Below are positions 1 to 5,958 of a stretch of 5,958 nucleotides of DNA, piece after piece. A model generated the notes under the pieces. The model searched no databases. It saw nothing but the letters and a program-made list of their open reading frames with translations, and was not told the origin of the DNA. The position numbers were made by a program, and so were the translations under genes. Each line of letters starts with the position of its first letter. The stretch's first letter is position 1. Origin of the DNA: CBDULQ01 sp965368115 (GTDB lineage Bacteria > Pseudomonadota > Gammaproteobacteria > SZUA-229); NCBI GenBank assembly GCA_965368115.1, contig CBDULQ010000220.1:1-5958 (forward strand), read 5' to 3'.

Positions 1-27
1 GATTTCATCATCTAGATCGATTGCCAT
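1..27 (-). CDS. cheA: Chemotaxis histidine kinase CheA, N-terminal nine codons only (cut by window edge)
   Basis: An ATG on the minus strand at 27-25 opens a frame reading MAIDLDDEI up to the window edge. It lies 9 bases after the cheZ stop and is preceded by AAAGGG (38-33), which overlaps that stop codon and sits 5 bases before the ATG, a good ribosome binding site. CheA proteins of Pseudomonas-like gammaproteobacteria begin with a similar short acidic stretch ending in an E-I pair before the phosphotransfer helix, and cheA normally follows cheYZ in these loci. CheA is the cytoplasmic kinase that receives signals from chemoreceptor arrays through CheW and phosphorylates CheY and CheB. Only nine residues are visible, so the identification rests mostly on position and the ribosome binding site. 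No catalytic part can be checked. Confidence 0.72.
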
Positions 28-36
28 GTGCGCCCT

Positions 37-786
37 TTAGAAACCCAGACTCGCCAGTAGATCGTCCACGTCATCCTGCCCCTTCATCACATCATCCGAG
101 GTTTCCTTGCCCGGAATTTGCGGACCGTCGAGTTTGGTCTCGTCCGGTTTTTGTTCTTTTTTCTCTTCACCGATCAGGTGTTCGCCCTGGATGCGGATCA
201 GTTCCACCAGATTACCTTCGATTTCATCCACCAGGTTGATCACGCGGCGAATGATCTGCCCGGTCAGATCCTGGAAGTCCTGTGCCATCAGCACTTCCGT
301 AAAACCGGACAACAGTTCGTTCATCATGTTTTCCGATTCGGCGAAGAAGTTTTCCACATCATGGCCCATGGCCTTGAGTTCTTCCGCTTCCATTTCGCGA
401 CGCCGGAATTTCGCCCACTGTTCGCTCAGATCACGCGCCTGGCCACTGAGCTTTTCCGCCACCGGTGAACCTTTTTCCACCACGGCCAGCACGGTATTGG
501 CGGAATTTTCGGTCATGGTGATGACGTATTCGAGGCGATCTTTGGCGTCGGGGATATCGGTTTGTGCCAGGTCGGCAATGCGAGAGTCCATACGGAAATT
601 CATGATCGAATCGTGAATTTCGCGGGTCATCTTGCCGAGTTCATGAAACAGGTTGGATTCGCGTAACGACATGATCTCGTCCAGCGAACTGGCGATCTGC
701 TCATCGCTGGCGGCCTCGTCTTCCAGTTGCGCGACCAGCAGTTTGGCCTGTTCCAGCAGCGCTTTTTTATCGAGTTGTTCTGTCAT
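37..786 (-). CDS. cheZ: Protein phosphatase CheZ (CheY-P phosphatase)
   Basis: This 249-residue protein is full length and somewhat longer than the E. coli homologue. CheZ speeds dephosphorylation of CheY-P in the cytoplasm and so ends the motor-switching signal. The protein is largely helical, as expected for the long four-helix-bundle dimer. The active-site segment QDFQDLTGQ is at residues 169-177; D173 and Q177 correspond to E. coli D143 and the catalytic Q147. After it comes a charged, proline-containing linker (about 206-235) and a conserved C-terminal CheY-binding tail, DDVDDLLASLGF (238-249), so both functional ends are intact. The ATG at 786-784 is preceded by AGGTGA (798-793) with a 6-base spacer. 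It starts 15 bases after the cheY stop, so the two are almost certainly co-transcribed, and cheA follows after 9 bases. Nothing looks damaged. Confidence 0.97.
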   Translation of the reverse strand: MTEQLDKKALLEQAKLLVAQLEDEAASDEQIASSLDEIMSLRESNLFHELGKMTREIHDSIMNFRMDSRIADLAQTDIPDAKDRLEYVITMTENSANTVLAVVEKGSPVAEKLSGQARDLSEQWAKFRRREMEAEELKAMGHDVENFFAESENMMNELLSGFTEVLMAQDFQDLTGQIIRRVINLVDEIEGNLVELIRIQGEHLIGEEKKEQKPDETKLDGPQIPGKETSDDVMKGQDDVDDLLASLGF

Positions 787-801
787 TCGCGTTCACCTGC
801 C

Positions 802-1188
802 CTAACCTTCGATACGTTCGAATATCTTTTCAATTTTTTCTTTCAGGGTCTGGGCGGTGAAGGGTTTAACTATGTAGCCGTTAACGCCCGCCTGGGCGGC
901 CATGACAATCTGCTCCTTCTTGGCTTCCGCAGTCACCATCAACACTGGAAGATTTGCTAAGCGTTCGTCCTCGCGCACGGCTTTCAGCAGGTCGATACCG
1001 GTCATACCCGGCATGTTCCAGTCCGTAATCAGAAAGTCGAAATTGCCCGACTGCAACATGGGAAGACCGGTGTTCCCGTCATCGGCTTCCTGTGTGTTGT
1101 TGAACCCCAAATCGCGTAACAGGTTTTTAATAATTCTTCGCATCGTGGAAAAGTCGTCCACGATGAGAATCTTCATATTTTTATCCAA
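802..1188 (-). CDS. cheY: Chemotaxis response regulator CheY
   Basis: A single-domain response regulator of 128 residues with no output domain. When phosphorylated by CheA it binds the flagellar switch (FliM) and changes rotation. All signature residues are present: acidic pair D11/D12, phosphoacceptor D56 in TDWNMPGM, switch residues T86 (VTAEA) and Y105, and K108 in VKPF. These match E. coli D12/D13, D57, T87, Y106 and K109. The sequence strongly resembles Pseudomonas-type CheY (DDFSTMRRIIKNLLRDLGF). The start chosen is TTG at 1188-1186 because AGGAAA (1200-1195) lies 6 bases before it. An in-frame ATG at 1176-1174 would give a 124-residue protein, the length usual in Pseudomonas, but would leave that site about 18 bases away. 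The gene is 88 bases downstream of fliA and 15 bases upstream of cheZ. Confidence 0.97.
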   Translation of the reverse strand: MDKNMKILIVDDFSTMRRIIKNLLRDLGFNNTQEADDGNTGLPMLQSGNFDFLITDWNMPGMTGIDLLKAVREDERLANLPVLMVTAEAKKEQIVMAAQAGVNGYIVKPFTAQTLKEKIEKIFERIEG

Positions 1189-1194
1189 GGCTGG

Positions 1195-1200
1195 TTTCCT
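1195..1200 (-). promoter_or_regulatory. Ribosome binding site that favours the TTG start of cheY
   Basis: AGGAAA on the minus strand lies 6 bases before the TTG at 1188. Relative to the alternative ATG at 1176 it would be 18 bases away, too far for normal use, and no other purine-rich site precedes that ATG. This is the reason for preferring the TTG start. Confidence 0.6.
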
Positions 1201-1244
1201 CAGTCCGATATATATTTAATAGTGAGTCTGGCAGACATTTACGC

Positions 1245-1269
1245 AATTTCCAGTTAAGCGCCGGAAATT
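1245..1269 (-). other. Inverted repeat / RNA hairpin just after fliA
   Basis: Seven bases after the fliA stop codon the minus strand carries AATTTCC and, 11 bases later, its exact reverse complement GGAAATT. In RNA a G-U and a G-C pair can extend the stem to 9 base pairs with a 7-base loop (CGCUUAA). No U-run follows, so it is not a standard intrinsic terminator. It could protect or process the 3' end of upstream fliA message, attenuate read-through into cheY, or be a protein site. The rest of this 88-base gap (1189-1276) holds a small palindrome, GTCTG-G-CAGAC on the plus strand at 1226-1236, and an AT-rich run at 1208-1221. I find no convincing sigma-28, sigma-54 or sigma-70 promoter for cheY in it. 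Confidence 0.45.
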
Positions 1270-1276
1270 CGGACAA

Positions 1277-2002
1277 TTATCTGGCTGTCCAGTCCGCCAT
1301 TCTGGTTCGGATGCGGGCCAGTGCCTGGCCGTGAATCTGGCACACCCGCGATTCACTGATCTCCAGTACCTGTCCGATCTCTTTCAGATTGAGTTCTTCG
1401 TTGTAATACAGTGACATCACCAGTTGCTCACGCTCCGGCAACTCGGCGATGCTCTGTGCCAGCGCCTGCTGGAAACCTTCCTGCTGCATGGCGGCCAGCG
1501 GTTCGTCGCGCTCGCTCCCCGGGTCCAGCGAATGGCCCTGCTCTTCCGCCTGGTCCAGGCTGAATACACGGGCGCTGGCACTGTCGCGCATGATGGCGTA
1601 GTACTCGTCCAGTGAGATATTCAAACGCTGGGCCACTTCCGCATCTTTGGCGTCGCGACCGGTTTCGTTTTCGATCTGGCGCATGGCCTCGGACACGTCG
1701 CGCATTTTTTTATGCAGCGAACGCGGCGACCAGTCGGCATGCCGCACCTCGTCGAGCATGGCACCGCGCACCCGAATCCCGGCATAGGTTTCGAAACTGG
1801 CGCCCTGCGAGGGATCGTAATGTTTAGCCGCCTCGATCAGTCCGACCATGCCGGCCTGAATCAGGTCGTCCACCTGCACGCTGGACGGCAGACGGGCGAT
1901 CAGGTGATAGGCAATGCGCTTGACCAGCGGCAGGTTATCGACGATGCGTCGATCCCGTTGGTCTTTCTCTACTTCAGCATACATGGCGCAACCCGAATAC
2001 AT
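1277..2002 (-). CDS. fliA: Flagellar RNA polymerase sigma factor FliA (sigma-28)
   Basis: This alternative sigma factor directs RNA polymerase to late flagellar and chemotaxis promoters, and its activity is normally held by FlgM until the hook is complete. From the ATG at 2002-2000 the protein has 241 residues, close to the family length of about 240. Domain order is complete. Region 2 spans about residues 20-90 and includes the DDLIQAGMVGLIEA core-binding helix and FETYAGIRVRGAMLDEVR. Region 3 follows with ADWSPRSLHKKMRDV. Region 4 starts at LPEREQLVMSLYY and includes the helix-turn-helix LKEIGQVLEISESRVCQIH. Three starts are possible: TTG at 2020-2018, overlapping the fleN stop as TTGA; ATG at 2002; and ATG at 1984, where the protein begins MYAEVE. 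None has a strong ribosome binding site. The TTG has none at usable spacing, while 2002 has a weak GAG 7 bases upstream. Close packing against fleN suggests translational coupling. Confidence 0.96.
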   Translation of the reverse strand: MYSGCAMYAEVEKDQRDRRIVDNLPLVKRIAYHLIARLPSSVQVDDLIQAGMVGLIEAAKHYDPSQGASFETYAGIRVRGAMLDEVRHADWSPRSLHKKMRDVSEAMRQIENETGRDAKDAEVAQRLNISLDEYYAIMRDSASARVFSLDQAEEQGHSLDPGSERDEPLAAMQQEGFQQALAQSIAELPEREQLVMSLYYNEELNLKEIGQVLEISESRVCQIHGQALARIRTRMADWTAR

Positions 2003-2016
2003 GATTCTGCTCGCTA

Positions 2017-2895
2017 TCAACCTGCAGCACTGTATTGAATGAGTCGTTCAACGAAGAATTCCAGATGTCCGCTGGCCTTGTCCGGTAACGGCCAGTCGGC
2101 CACTTGTTTAGCGATTTTACGAAACGCCAGCGATGAGGGACTTTGCGGGTAGGCCTGGGTGACCGCCTGCTGTTTCTTCACCGCTTTCACCAGGTACTCG
2201 TCATAAGGAATGGCGCCCACATAGTCCAGCGCCACGTCCAGGTAGTGATCGGTGACCTTATTGAGTTTAGCAAACATATTCAGGCCTTCTTTCGGCGTAC
2301 GCATCATGTTGGCCAGAATATTGAAACGCTGTACACCGTGCTCCTCGTTCAGCACCTTGATCAGGGCGTAGGCGTCGGTCAGTGAGGTGGGTTCGTTGCA
2401 GACCACCACCAGGATCTCGTTGGACGCCTTGGTAAAACTGATCACGCTGTCGGAAATACCGGCGGCGGTATCCACCACCAGGGTATCCACCGGCACACTG
2501 ATTTCACTGAAGGCGCGGATAATACCCGCATGTTCACTGGGGTTGAGTTCCGACATCTTCTGGGTGCCGGACGCTGCGGGAATGATTTTCAGCCCTTCGG
2601 GCCCGTCGACGATGACTTCTTCGAGGGTGCGCTCGCCGCTGATCACATGGGACAGGTTGTATTTCGACTGGATGCCCAGCAGCAGGTCCACATTGGCCAG
2701 CCCCAGATCCGCATCCATCAGCAGGACATCCTGCCCGGCGGCGGCCAGCGCCAGCGACAGGTTGGCTGACACATTGGTTTTGCCCACGCCGCCTTTACCA
2801 CTGGCGACTGCGATTACCTGTACCGGTCTGTTTTTTGCCATACGTCTTAAGCCCGCGGCCTGATCCGCCATATTTAAATTCACCAGGTTATTCAT
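2017..2895 (-). CDS. fleN: Flagellar number regulator FleN/FlhG (MinD/ParA-type ATPase)
   Basis: This 292-residue member of the MinD/ParA family restrains flagellar number. In Pseudomonas it does so by antagonising FleQ, and in other species it also acts on FlhF GTPase. Visible motifs are the N-terminal DQAAGLR (11-17), matching the DQAxxLR element by which FlhG stimulates FlhF; the deviant Walker A SGKGGVGKT (32-40) with signature lysine K34; DADLGLANVD (61-70); and the Walker B-like VVDTAAG (140-146). The C-terminal stretch GHLEFFVERL (276-285) is typical of FleN and may belong to a membrane-targeting helix. The ATG at 2895 has no clear ribosome binding site. An in-frame ATG at 2871 has GGTGA 8 bases upstream and would give 284 residues, still keeping the DQAxxLR element. 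It starts 30 bases after flhF and runs directly into fliA. Confidence 0.96.
   Translation of the reverse strand: MNNLVNLNMADQAAGLRRMAKNRPVQVIAVASGKGGVGKTNVSANLSLALAAAGQDVLLMDADLGLANVDLLLGIQSKYNLSHVISGERTLEEVIVDGPEGLKIIPAASGTQKMSELNPSEHAGIIRAFSEISVPVDTLVVDTAAGISDSVISFTKASNEILVVVCNEPTSLTDAYALIKVLNEEHGVQRFNILANMMRTPKEGLNMFAKLNKVTDHYLDVALDYVGAIPYDEYLVKAVKKQQAVTQAYPQSPSSLAFRKIAKQVADWPLPDKASGHLEFFVERLIQYSAAG
2880..2884 (-). promoter_or_regulatory. Possible ribosome binding site for a shorter FleN start
   Basis: GGTGA on the minus strand lies 8 bases before the in-frame ATG at 2871-2869, inside the annotated fleN frame. The 30 bases before the first ATG (2895) contain no comparable purine-rich site. 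The true FleN may therefore begin MADQAAGLRR, eight residues later than annotated. Confidence 0.4.
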
Positions 2896-2911
2896 AAGAT
2901 TGATTGTGCTG

Positions 2912-2917
2912 ATTATA
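2912..2917 (-). promoter_or_regulatory. TATAAT hexamer in the flhF-fleN gap (weak promoter candidate)
   Basis: A perfect TATAAT lies on the minus strand in the 30-base gap before fleN, 16 bases ahead of the annotated ATG. No hexamer resembling TTGACA is found at 16-18 bases upstream, and there is no extended -10 TG. It may be chance in an AT-rich gap. If real, it would give fleN, and so fliA, a supply independent of flhF. Confidence 0.2.
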
Positions 2918-2925
2918 GTTGTTAA

Positions 2926-4302
2926 TTACAGATGAGCATGGCCGGTACCGCCACTGAAGGCAACCGCCATGAATTCATCGTCGGTGCGTTCCCGGTGCTG
3001 TTTCATGTGGCTGATGGCCTCGCTGACCAGCTCCCGCGCCCGTGCCGGCTGCAGGTCTTCCGGCACGCGCTGGCCGGCGCTGACGTAGGCCGCCGGCAGA
3101 TGATGACGGATCATGGCACTGATCACCCCGCCCAGGCTCACCGCTTCGTCCATCTTGGTCAGTACACAGCCGGCCAGGTTCGCTTTCTTGAAGCTGCGAA
3201 TGGTTTCATTCAGTGTCGCCAGCTGGGCATTGGCGGACAGCACCAGGTAGGACTTGATGATGGACGCATGACTGCCCATGGAGGCGAACTGTTCGCTGAG
3301 GCGCACATCGCGCTGGCTCATGCCGGCGGTGTCGATGAGGATCAGTTTCTTATCGTAGAGTTTGTTCAGTAGTTGTTGCAGTTCCTGGGCGTTATTGGCC
3401 GTGTGCACGACTACACTGAGCAGGCGACCGTAGGTCTGCAACTGTTCATGGGCACCGATACGATAATTATCGGTACTGATCAACGCCACGTGACGACTGC
3501 CGTGACGCATGGCAAAGCGTGCGGCAATTTTTGCAATCGTTGTGGTCTTGCCGACACCGGTGGGACCGACCATGGCATACACCCCGCCCTGGTTGAGAAT
3601 ATCGTCGTCGGCGATAGGCACCTGGTGCATCAGCTGTTTCAGTGCCGCCTGCATGGCCTGTTCGATGTCTTCCGATTCATCCAGTCCCTTGGCCAGGTAT
3701 TTACACACATCCTGACTCAGACCCAGTTCGGTAAGGCGTTTGTATAAACTCACGCGCAGCGGATGCTGTTGCGCCATCTGTCCCCATTCGCCCAGCGTCT
3801 GCTGACTTTCGATCATGGCGCGCAGCGATTTCAGTTCATCACGCATGGCGCTGTAACCGTCGTCTTTGGGCATATTCACCTTGTGGAACAGACCCGCCGC
3901 CTGATGATCCGGGTGATCGAGATTCGGCGTGTTCGGCATGGCCGGTTTCACTGCCGGACGCGTGTAGGCTTCGCCGGGTTGTTCCGGTGCTTCGTTGAAG
4001 TCCGGTCCGGTTTTTGTTTGCGACTGCGCCGGTTTCGGTTGTTCATACTGTCGATCGATAAAACGTTTCGCCGCGGCTTTCTCAAAATAATCCGCCGCAT
4101 TGTCGCCTGCGCTTGCGTCCGGCGTTTCGGTTTCACTCAGCGCCTGGTTGATCAGTTGCTCGTCGTAATCCACTGCGGCCAGAATTTCCACCCCGTCGTC
4201 CAGTTTGCGGTTCGACAGGATCACCGCTTCGGCGCCCAGCTGATCGCGTACTTCGCGCAGTGCGCTGCGCATGTCTTCGGCAATAAAACGTTTTACTCTC
4301 AT
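2926..4302 (-). CDS. flhF: Flagellar placement SRP-like GTPase FlhF
   Basis: This 458-residue member of the SRP GTPase family (with Ffh and FtsY) marks the pole for flagellum assembly and recruits early basal-body components. Its GTPase cycle is controlled by FleN/FlhG, encoded next. Layout: a short N-terminal domain (MRVKRFIAEDM to about residue 55); a long proline-, charge- and glutamine-rich linker of low conservation (about 56-150); an N domain of helices (about 150-235); and the G domain (about 238-435). GTPase motifs are intact: P-loop GPTGVGKTTT (246-255), DNYRIGAHEQL (278-288), DTAG (324-327), TKMD (382-385, where TKLD is more common) and SAGQRVPEDL (408-417). The ATG at 4302 has a strong GAGGA site (4314-4310) with a 7-base spacer. 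It lies 105 bases after flhA, and fleN follows after 30 bases. The linker is probably the reason it is longer than the Pseudomonas protein. Confidence 0.97.
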   Translation of the reverse strand: MRVKRFIAEDMRSALREVRDQLGAEAVILSNRKLDDGVEILAAVDYDEQLINQALSETETPDASAGDNAADYFEKAAAKRFIDRQYEQPKPAQSQTKTGPDFNEAPEQPGEAYTRPAVKPAMPNTPNLDHPDHQAAGLFHKVNMPKDDGYSAMRDELKSLRAMIESQQTLGEWGQMAQQHPLRVSLYKRLTELGLSQDVCKYLAKGLDESEDIEQAMQAALKQLMHQVPIADDDILNQGGVYAMVGPTGVGKTTTIAKIAARFAMRHGSRHVALISTDNYRIGAHEQLQTYGRLLSVVVHTANNAQELQQLLNKLYDKKLILIDTAGMSQRDVRLSEQFASMGSHASIIKSYLVLSANAQLATLNETIRSFKKANLAGCVLTKMDEAVSLGGVISAMIRHHLPAAYVSAGQRVPEDLQPARARELVSEAISHMKQHRERTDDEFMAVAFSGGTGHAHL

Positions 4303-4304
4303 TG

Positions 4305-4325
4305 CGACGTCCTCGTGTGTCGTCG
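4305..4325 (-). promoter_or_regulatory. flhF ribosome binding site within a predicted small hairpin
   Basis: The flhF Shine-Dalgarno sequence GAGGA (4314-4310) is flanked by CGACG (4325-4321) and its exact complement CGTCG (4309-4305), giving a possible 5-base-pair GC-rich stem with an 11-base loop that carries the site. The stem ends two bases before the ATG. The left arm is repeated in register (CGACG also at 4328-4324), allowing an alternative pairing. The ribosome binding site itself is secure; the structure is a hand prediction. Confidence 0.4.
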
Positions 4326-4367
4326 TCGACTGTTACCAGCCACTTCATTGATTACATGTTTAACTTG

Positions 4368-4391
4368 CTTGAGTCATCCGACTCGAGTCAT
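4368..4391 (-). repeat. Direct repeat and palindrome in the flhA-flhF gap
   Basis: The minus strand carries ATGACTCGAG (4391-4382) and ATGACTCAAG (4377-4368), a 10-base direct repeat with one difference and a 14-base period. Nested in it are the 10-base perfect palindrome GACTCGAGTC (4380-4389) and a 5-base stem GAGTC-GGAT-GACTC (4384-4371). The block starts 16 bases after the flhA stop and ends 65 bases before the flhF ATG. No U-run follows, so it is not an intrinsic terminator. A regulator-binding site or an RNA processing element is possible. I see no convincing promoter in the rest of the 105-base gap. Confidence 0.45.
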
Positions 4392-4407
4392 TTGATTTCT
4401 CGTTGGG

Positions 4408-5958
4408 TCAGTCGCCGGTACCCACGGCACCGACCACGCGAATTTTCTTGTTGTCCGGAATTTCGCTATAAGACAGCACCGTTAAACCGGAAATCGAATT
4501 ACGCACCAGTTGCGACAACCATAAACGCAGTTGCGGCGACACCACCAGGATCGCCGGCTGTCCGGCCATTTCCTGTTTGCGGGTGATTTCTTCCAGCGAC
4601 TTGAACATGCGATCCGCCAGACCCGGTTCGATGCTGATACCGCCGGGACTGTTCTGCGACTGCATCAGCAACTGTTCCAGCGACGGCTCTAACGTCATCA
4701 CCGGCATTTCGTGTTCCAGGCCGATGACTTTCTGCACAATGGAACGACCCAGAGAGACGCGTACCGCAGCAGTCAGCTCCTGCGGATCCTGAATGCGCCC
4801 GCCCTGCTCGGCCAGCACTTCGCAGATGGTACGTACATCGCGTACCGGCACGCCTTCGCTCAACAGGTTTTGCATCACTTTCACCACCGTGCTCAGCGGC
4901 ATCAGTTTCGGCACCAGGTCTTCCACCAGTTTCGGTGACTGACGCGCCAGGTTGTCGAGCAGTTGCTGCACTTCCTCATGACCGATCAGTTCGTGGGCAT
5001 TGTCGTGCAGAATCTGATTCAAATGCGTTGCAATGACGGTCGTCGGGTCGACCACGGTGTAACCTAAAGTCTGCGCATGATCGCGCTGGCCGGCATCGAT
5101 CCACACCGCTTCCAGACCGAAGGCGGGATCAACCGTTTTAACACCCTGCACCTGGCCGTACACCTGACCCGGGTTGATCGCCATTTCACGATCCGGATAG
5201 ACGTCCGCTTCGCCCACCGGCACACCCATCATAGTGATGCGATACGCGTTGGGACTGAGATCGAGGTTGTCGCGTATGTGCACCGGATGAATTAAAAAGC
5301 CCAGTTCCTGCGACAGCTTCTTACGCACCCCTTTAATACGATTGAGCAACTGACCATCCTGGTTGCGGTCCACCATGGGGATCAGACCGTAACCCACTTC
5401 CAGGCCAATCAGATCCACCGGTTGCACATCTTCCCAGGACAGGTCTTTCTGTTGCGGTTGTTCGGCGGGTTCTTTTTCCACTTCGACACGGTCCAGCAAT
5501 TCCTGCTGTTCTTTCTGTTTGTCCAGCAACCAGGCGCCGCCGGCGGTGATACCCGCCAGGGTTAAGAACGCCACGTTCGGCATGCCCGGGATAATGCCCA
5601 TGATGCCGGTGATGGCTGCAGTCACCCACAACACCTTGGTATTACGGAACATCTGTTCGAACACCTGTTCGCCCAGATCGTGTTTGCCGGAATCGCGGGT
5701 GATGATGATGGCGGTAGCACTGGACAGCAGCAATGACGGAATCTGTGCCACCAGGCCGTCACCGATGGTCAGCAGTGTGTAGTTGCGTACCGCATCGCCG
5801 AACACCATGTCGTGTTGCGCCATACCCACCGCCAGACCGCCGACGATGTTAATGATCAAAATGAGAATGCCGGCGATGGCGTCGCCGCGCACGAATTTAC
5901 TGGCACCATCCATGGCACCGTAGAAGTCCGCCTCGCGCGTGATGTTCTCGCGACGGCG
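4408..5958 (-). CDS. flhA: Flagellar type III export gate protein FlhA, 5' end outside the window
   Basis: FlhA forms the nonameric inner-membrane export gate of the flagellar type III secretion system. Its membrane part helps couple proton flow to export, and its cytoplasmic ring docks substrates and chaperones. The frame is open to the window edge; 516 residues are visible of about 700 in the family, so roughly the first 185-190 are missing, including the first membrane segments. The visible part opens with the cytoplasmic loop motif EADFYGAMDGASKFVRGD; its GAMDGA aspartate corresponds to the functionally important D208 of Salmonella. Four hydrophobic segments follow at visible residues of about 27-47, 68-87, 109-124 and 127-145. 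A glutamate- and lysine-rich linker (about 146-170) leads into the large cytoplasmic domain, which runs to the natural end VVGAVGTGD and a TGA stop. No frame break is seen. The gene is probably followed in the same transcript by flhF. Confidence 0.97.
   Translation of the reverse strand, partial: RRRENITREADFYGAMDGASKFVRGDAIAGILILIINIVGGLAVGMAQHDMVFGDAVRNYTLLTIGDGLVAQIPSLLLSSATAIIITRDSGKHDLGEQVFEQMFRNTKVLWVTAAITGIMGIIPGMPNVAFLTLAGITAGGAWLLDKQKEQQELLDRVEVEKEPAEQPQQKDLSWEDVQPVDLIGLEVGYGLIPMVDRNQDGQLLNRIKGVRKKLSQELGFLIHPVHIRDNLDLSPNAYRITMMGVPVGEADVYPDREMAINPGQVYGQVQGVKTVDPAFGLEAVWIDAGQRDHAQTLGYTVVDPTTVIATHLNQILHDNAHELIGHEEVQQLLDNLARQSPKLVEDLVPKLMPLSTVVKVMQNLLSEGVPVRDVRTICEVLAEQGGRIQDPQELTAAVRVSLGRSIVQKVIGLEHEMPVMTLEPSLEQLLMQSQNSPGGISIEPGLADRMFKSLEEITRKQEMAGQPAILVVSPQLRLWLSQLVRNSISGLTVLSYSEIPDNKKIRVVGAVGTGD

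Noticed and set aside
107..616. Long plus-strand open frame (169 codons) opposite cheZ
   Set aside because: It lies entirely antisense to a confidently identified CheZ, with serine- and arginine-rich composition typical of a mirror frame and no recognisable domain.
1189..1276. FliA-dependent promoter for cheY on the coding strand
   Set aside because: TAAA is present, but the sequence about 15 bases on reads CTATTAAA, which does not match GCCGATAA. A TTGCGT/TATTAA pair has a 19-base spacer, too weak to call.
3763..4395. Plus-strand open frame of 210 codons opposite flhF
   Set aside because: Antisense to the FlhF linker and N-terminal region. Its composition (rich in F, R, H and V) is what the reverse complement of a proline- and glutamate-rich linker gives, and no domain is recognisable.
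4303..4407. Sigma-28 or sigma-54 promoter ahead of flhF
   Set aside because: A GCTGGTAA element resembles GCCGATAA, but the nearest TAAA is 18 bases away instead of about 15. A TGGC near it lacks the GC needed 10 bases later for sigma-54. A TGTAAT has only an ATGACT at 15 bases. None is convincing.
1..5958. Mobile element, CRISPR array, tRNA/rRNA or defence or other novel system
   Set aside because: The window is filled by seven canonical flagellar and chemotaxis genes with intact motifs and conserved order. The gaps are at most 105 bases and hold no inverted terminal repeats, repeat-spacer pattern or RNA gene signature.

Overview
The window is a contiguous stretch of a flagellar/chemotaxis locus from a polarly flagellated gammaproteobacterium. 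Every gene lies on the minus strand, so transcription runs from the right end to the left end. The gene order flhA (partial) - flhF - fleN/flhG - fliA - cheY - cheZ - cheA (first codons only) is the arrangement typical of Pseudomonas, Shewanella, Vibrio and many sulfur-oxidising or halophilic gammaproteobacteria. The flhF/fleN pair argues against an enteric with peritrichous flagella, and the presence of cheZ between cheY and cheA fits a gamma- or betaproteobacterium. Base composition looks moderately GC-rich. I cannot name the genus.

Right to left: the C-terminal three quarters of FlhA (4408-5958, 5' end outside the window); a 105-base gap holding a short palindrome and direct repeat plus a strong flhF ribosome binding site; flhF (2926-4302); a 30-base gap with a TATAAT hexamer; fleN (2017-2895); fliA, which starts at or very near the fleN stop; an 88-base gap with an inverted repeat and an AT-rich stretch; cheY (802-1188, apparently with a TTG start); cheZ (37-786), 15 bases further on; and the first nine codons of cheA (1-27), 9 bases after the cheZ stop. 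Apart from the gaps of 105 and 88 bases, spacing is tight enough for a single operon.

The genes work together as follows. FlhA is the membrane export gate of the flagellar type III secretion system. The SRP-like GTPase FlhF places the flagellum at the pole, and the MinD-like ATPase FleN/FlhG limits flagellar number. FliA (sigma-28) switches on late flagellar and chemotaxis genes. CheA, CheY and CheZ form the phosphorelay that sets rotation direction: kinase, motor-binding response regulator and CheY-P phosphatase.

All catalytic and signature residues I checked are intact. I see no mobile element, CRISPR array, RNA gene, pseudogene or foreign insert. No previously undescribed system is visible. 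The points worth a second look are small: start-codon choices (cheY, fliA, fleN) and structured or repeated sequence in the two larger gaps.
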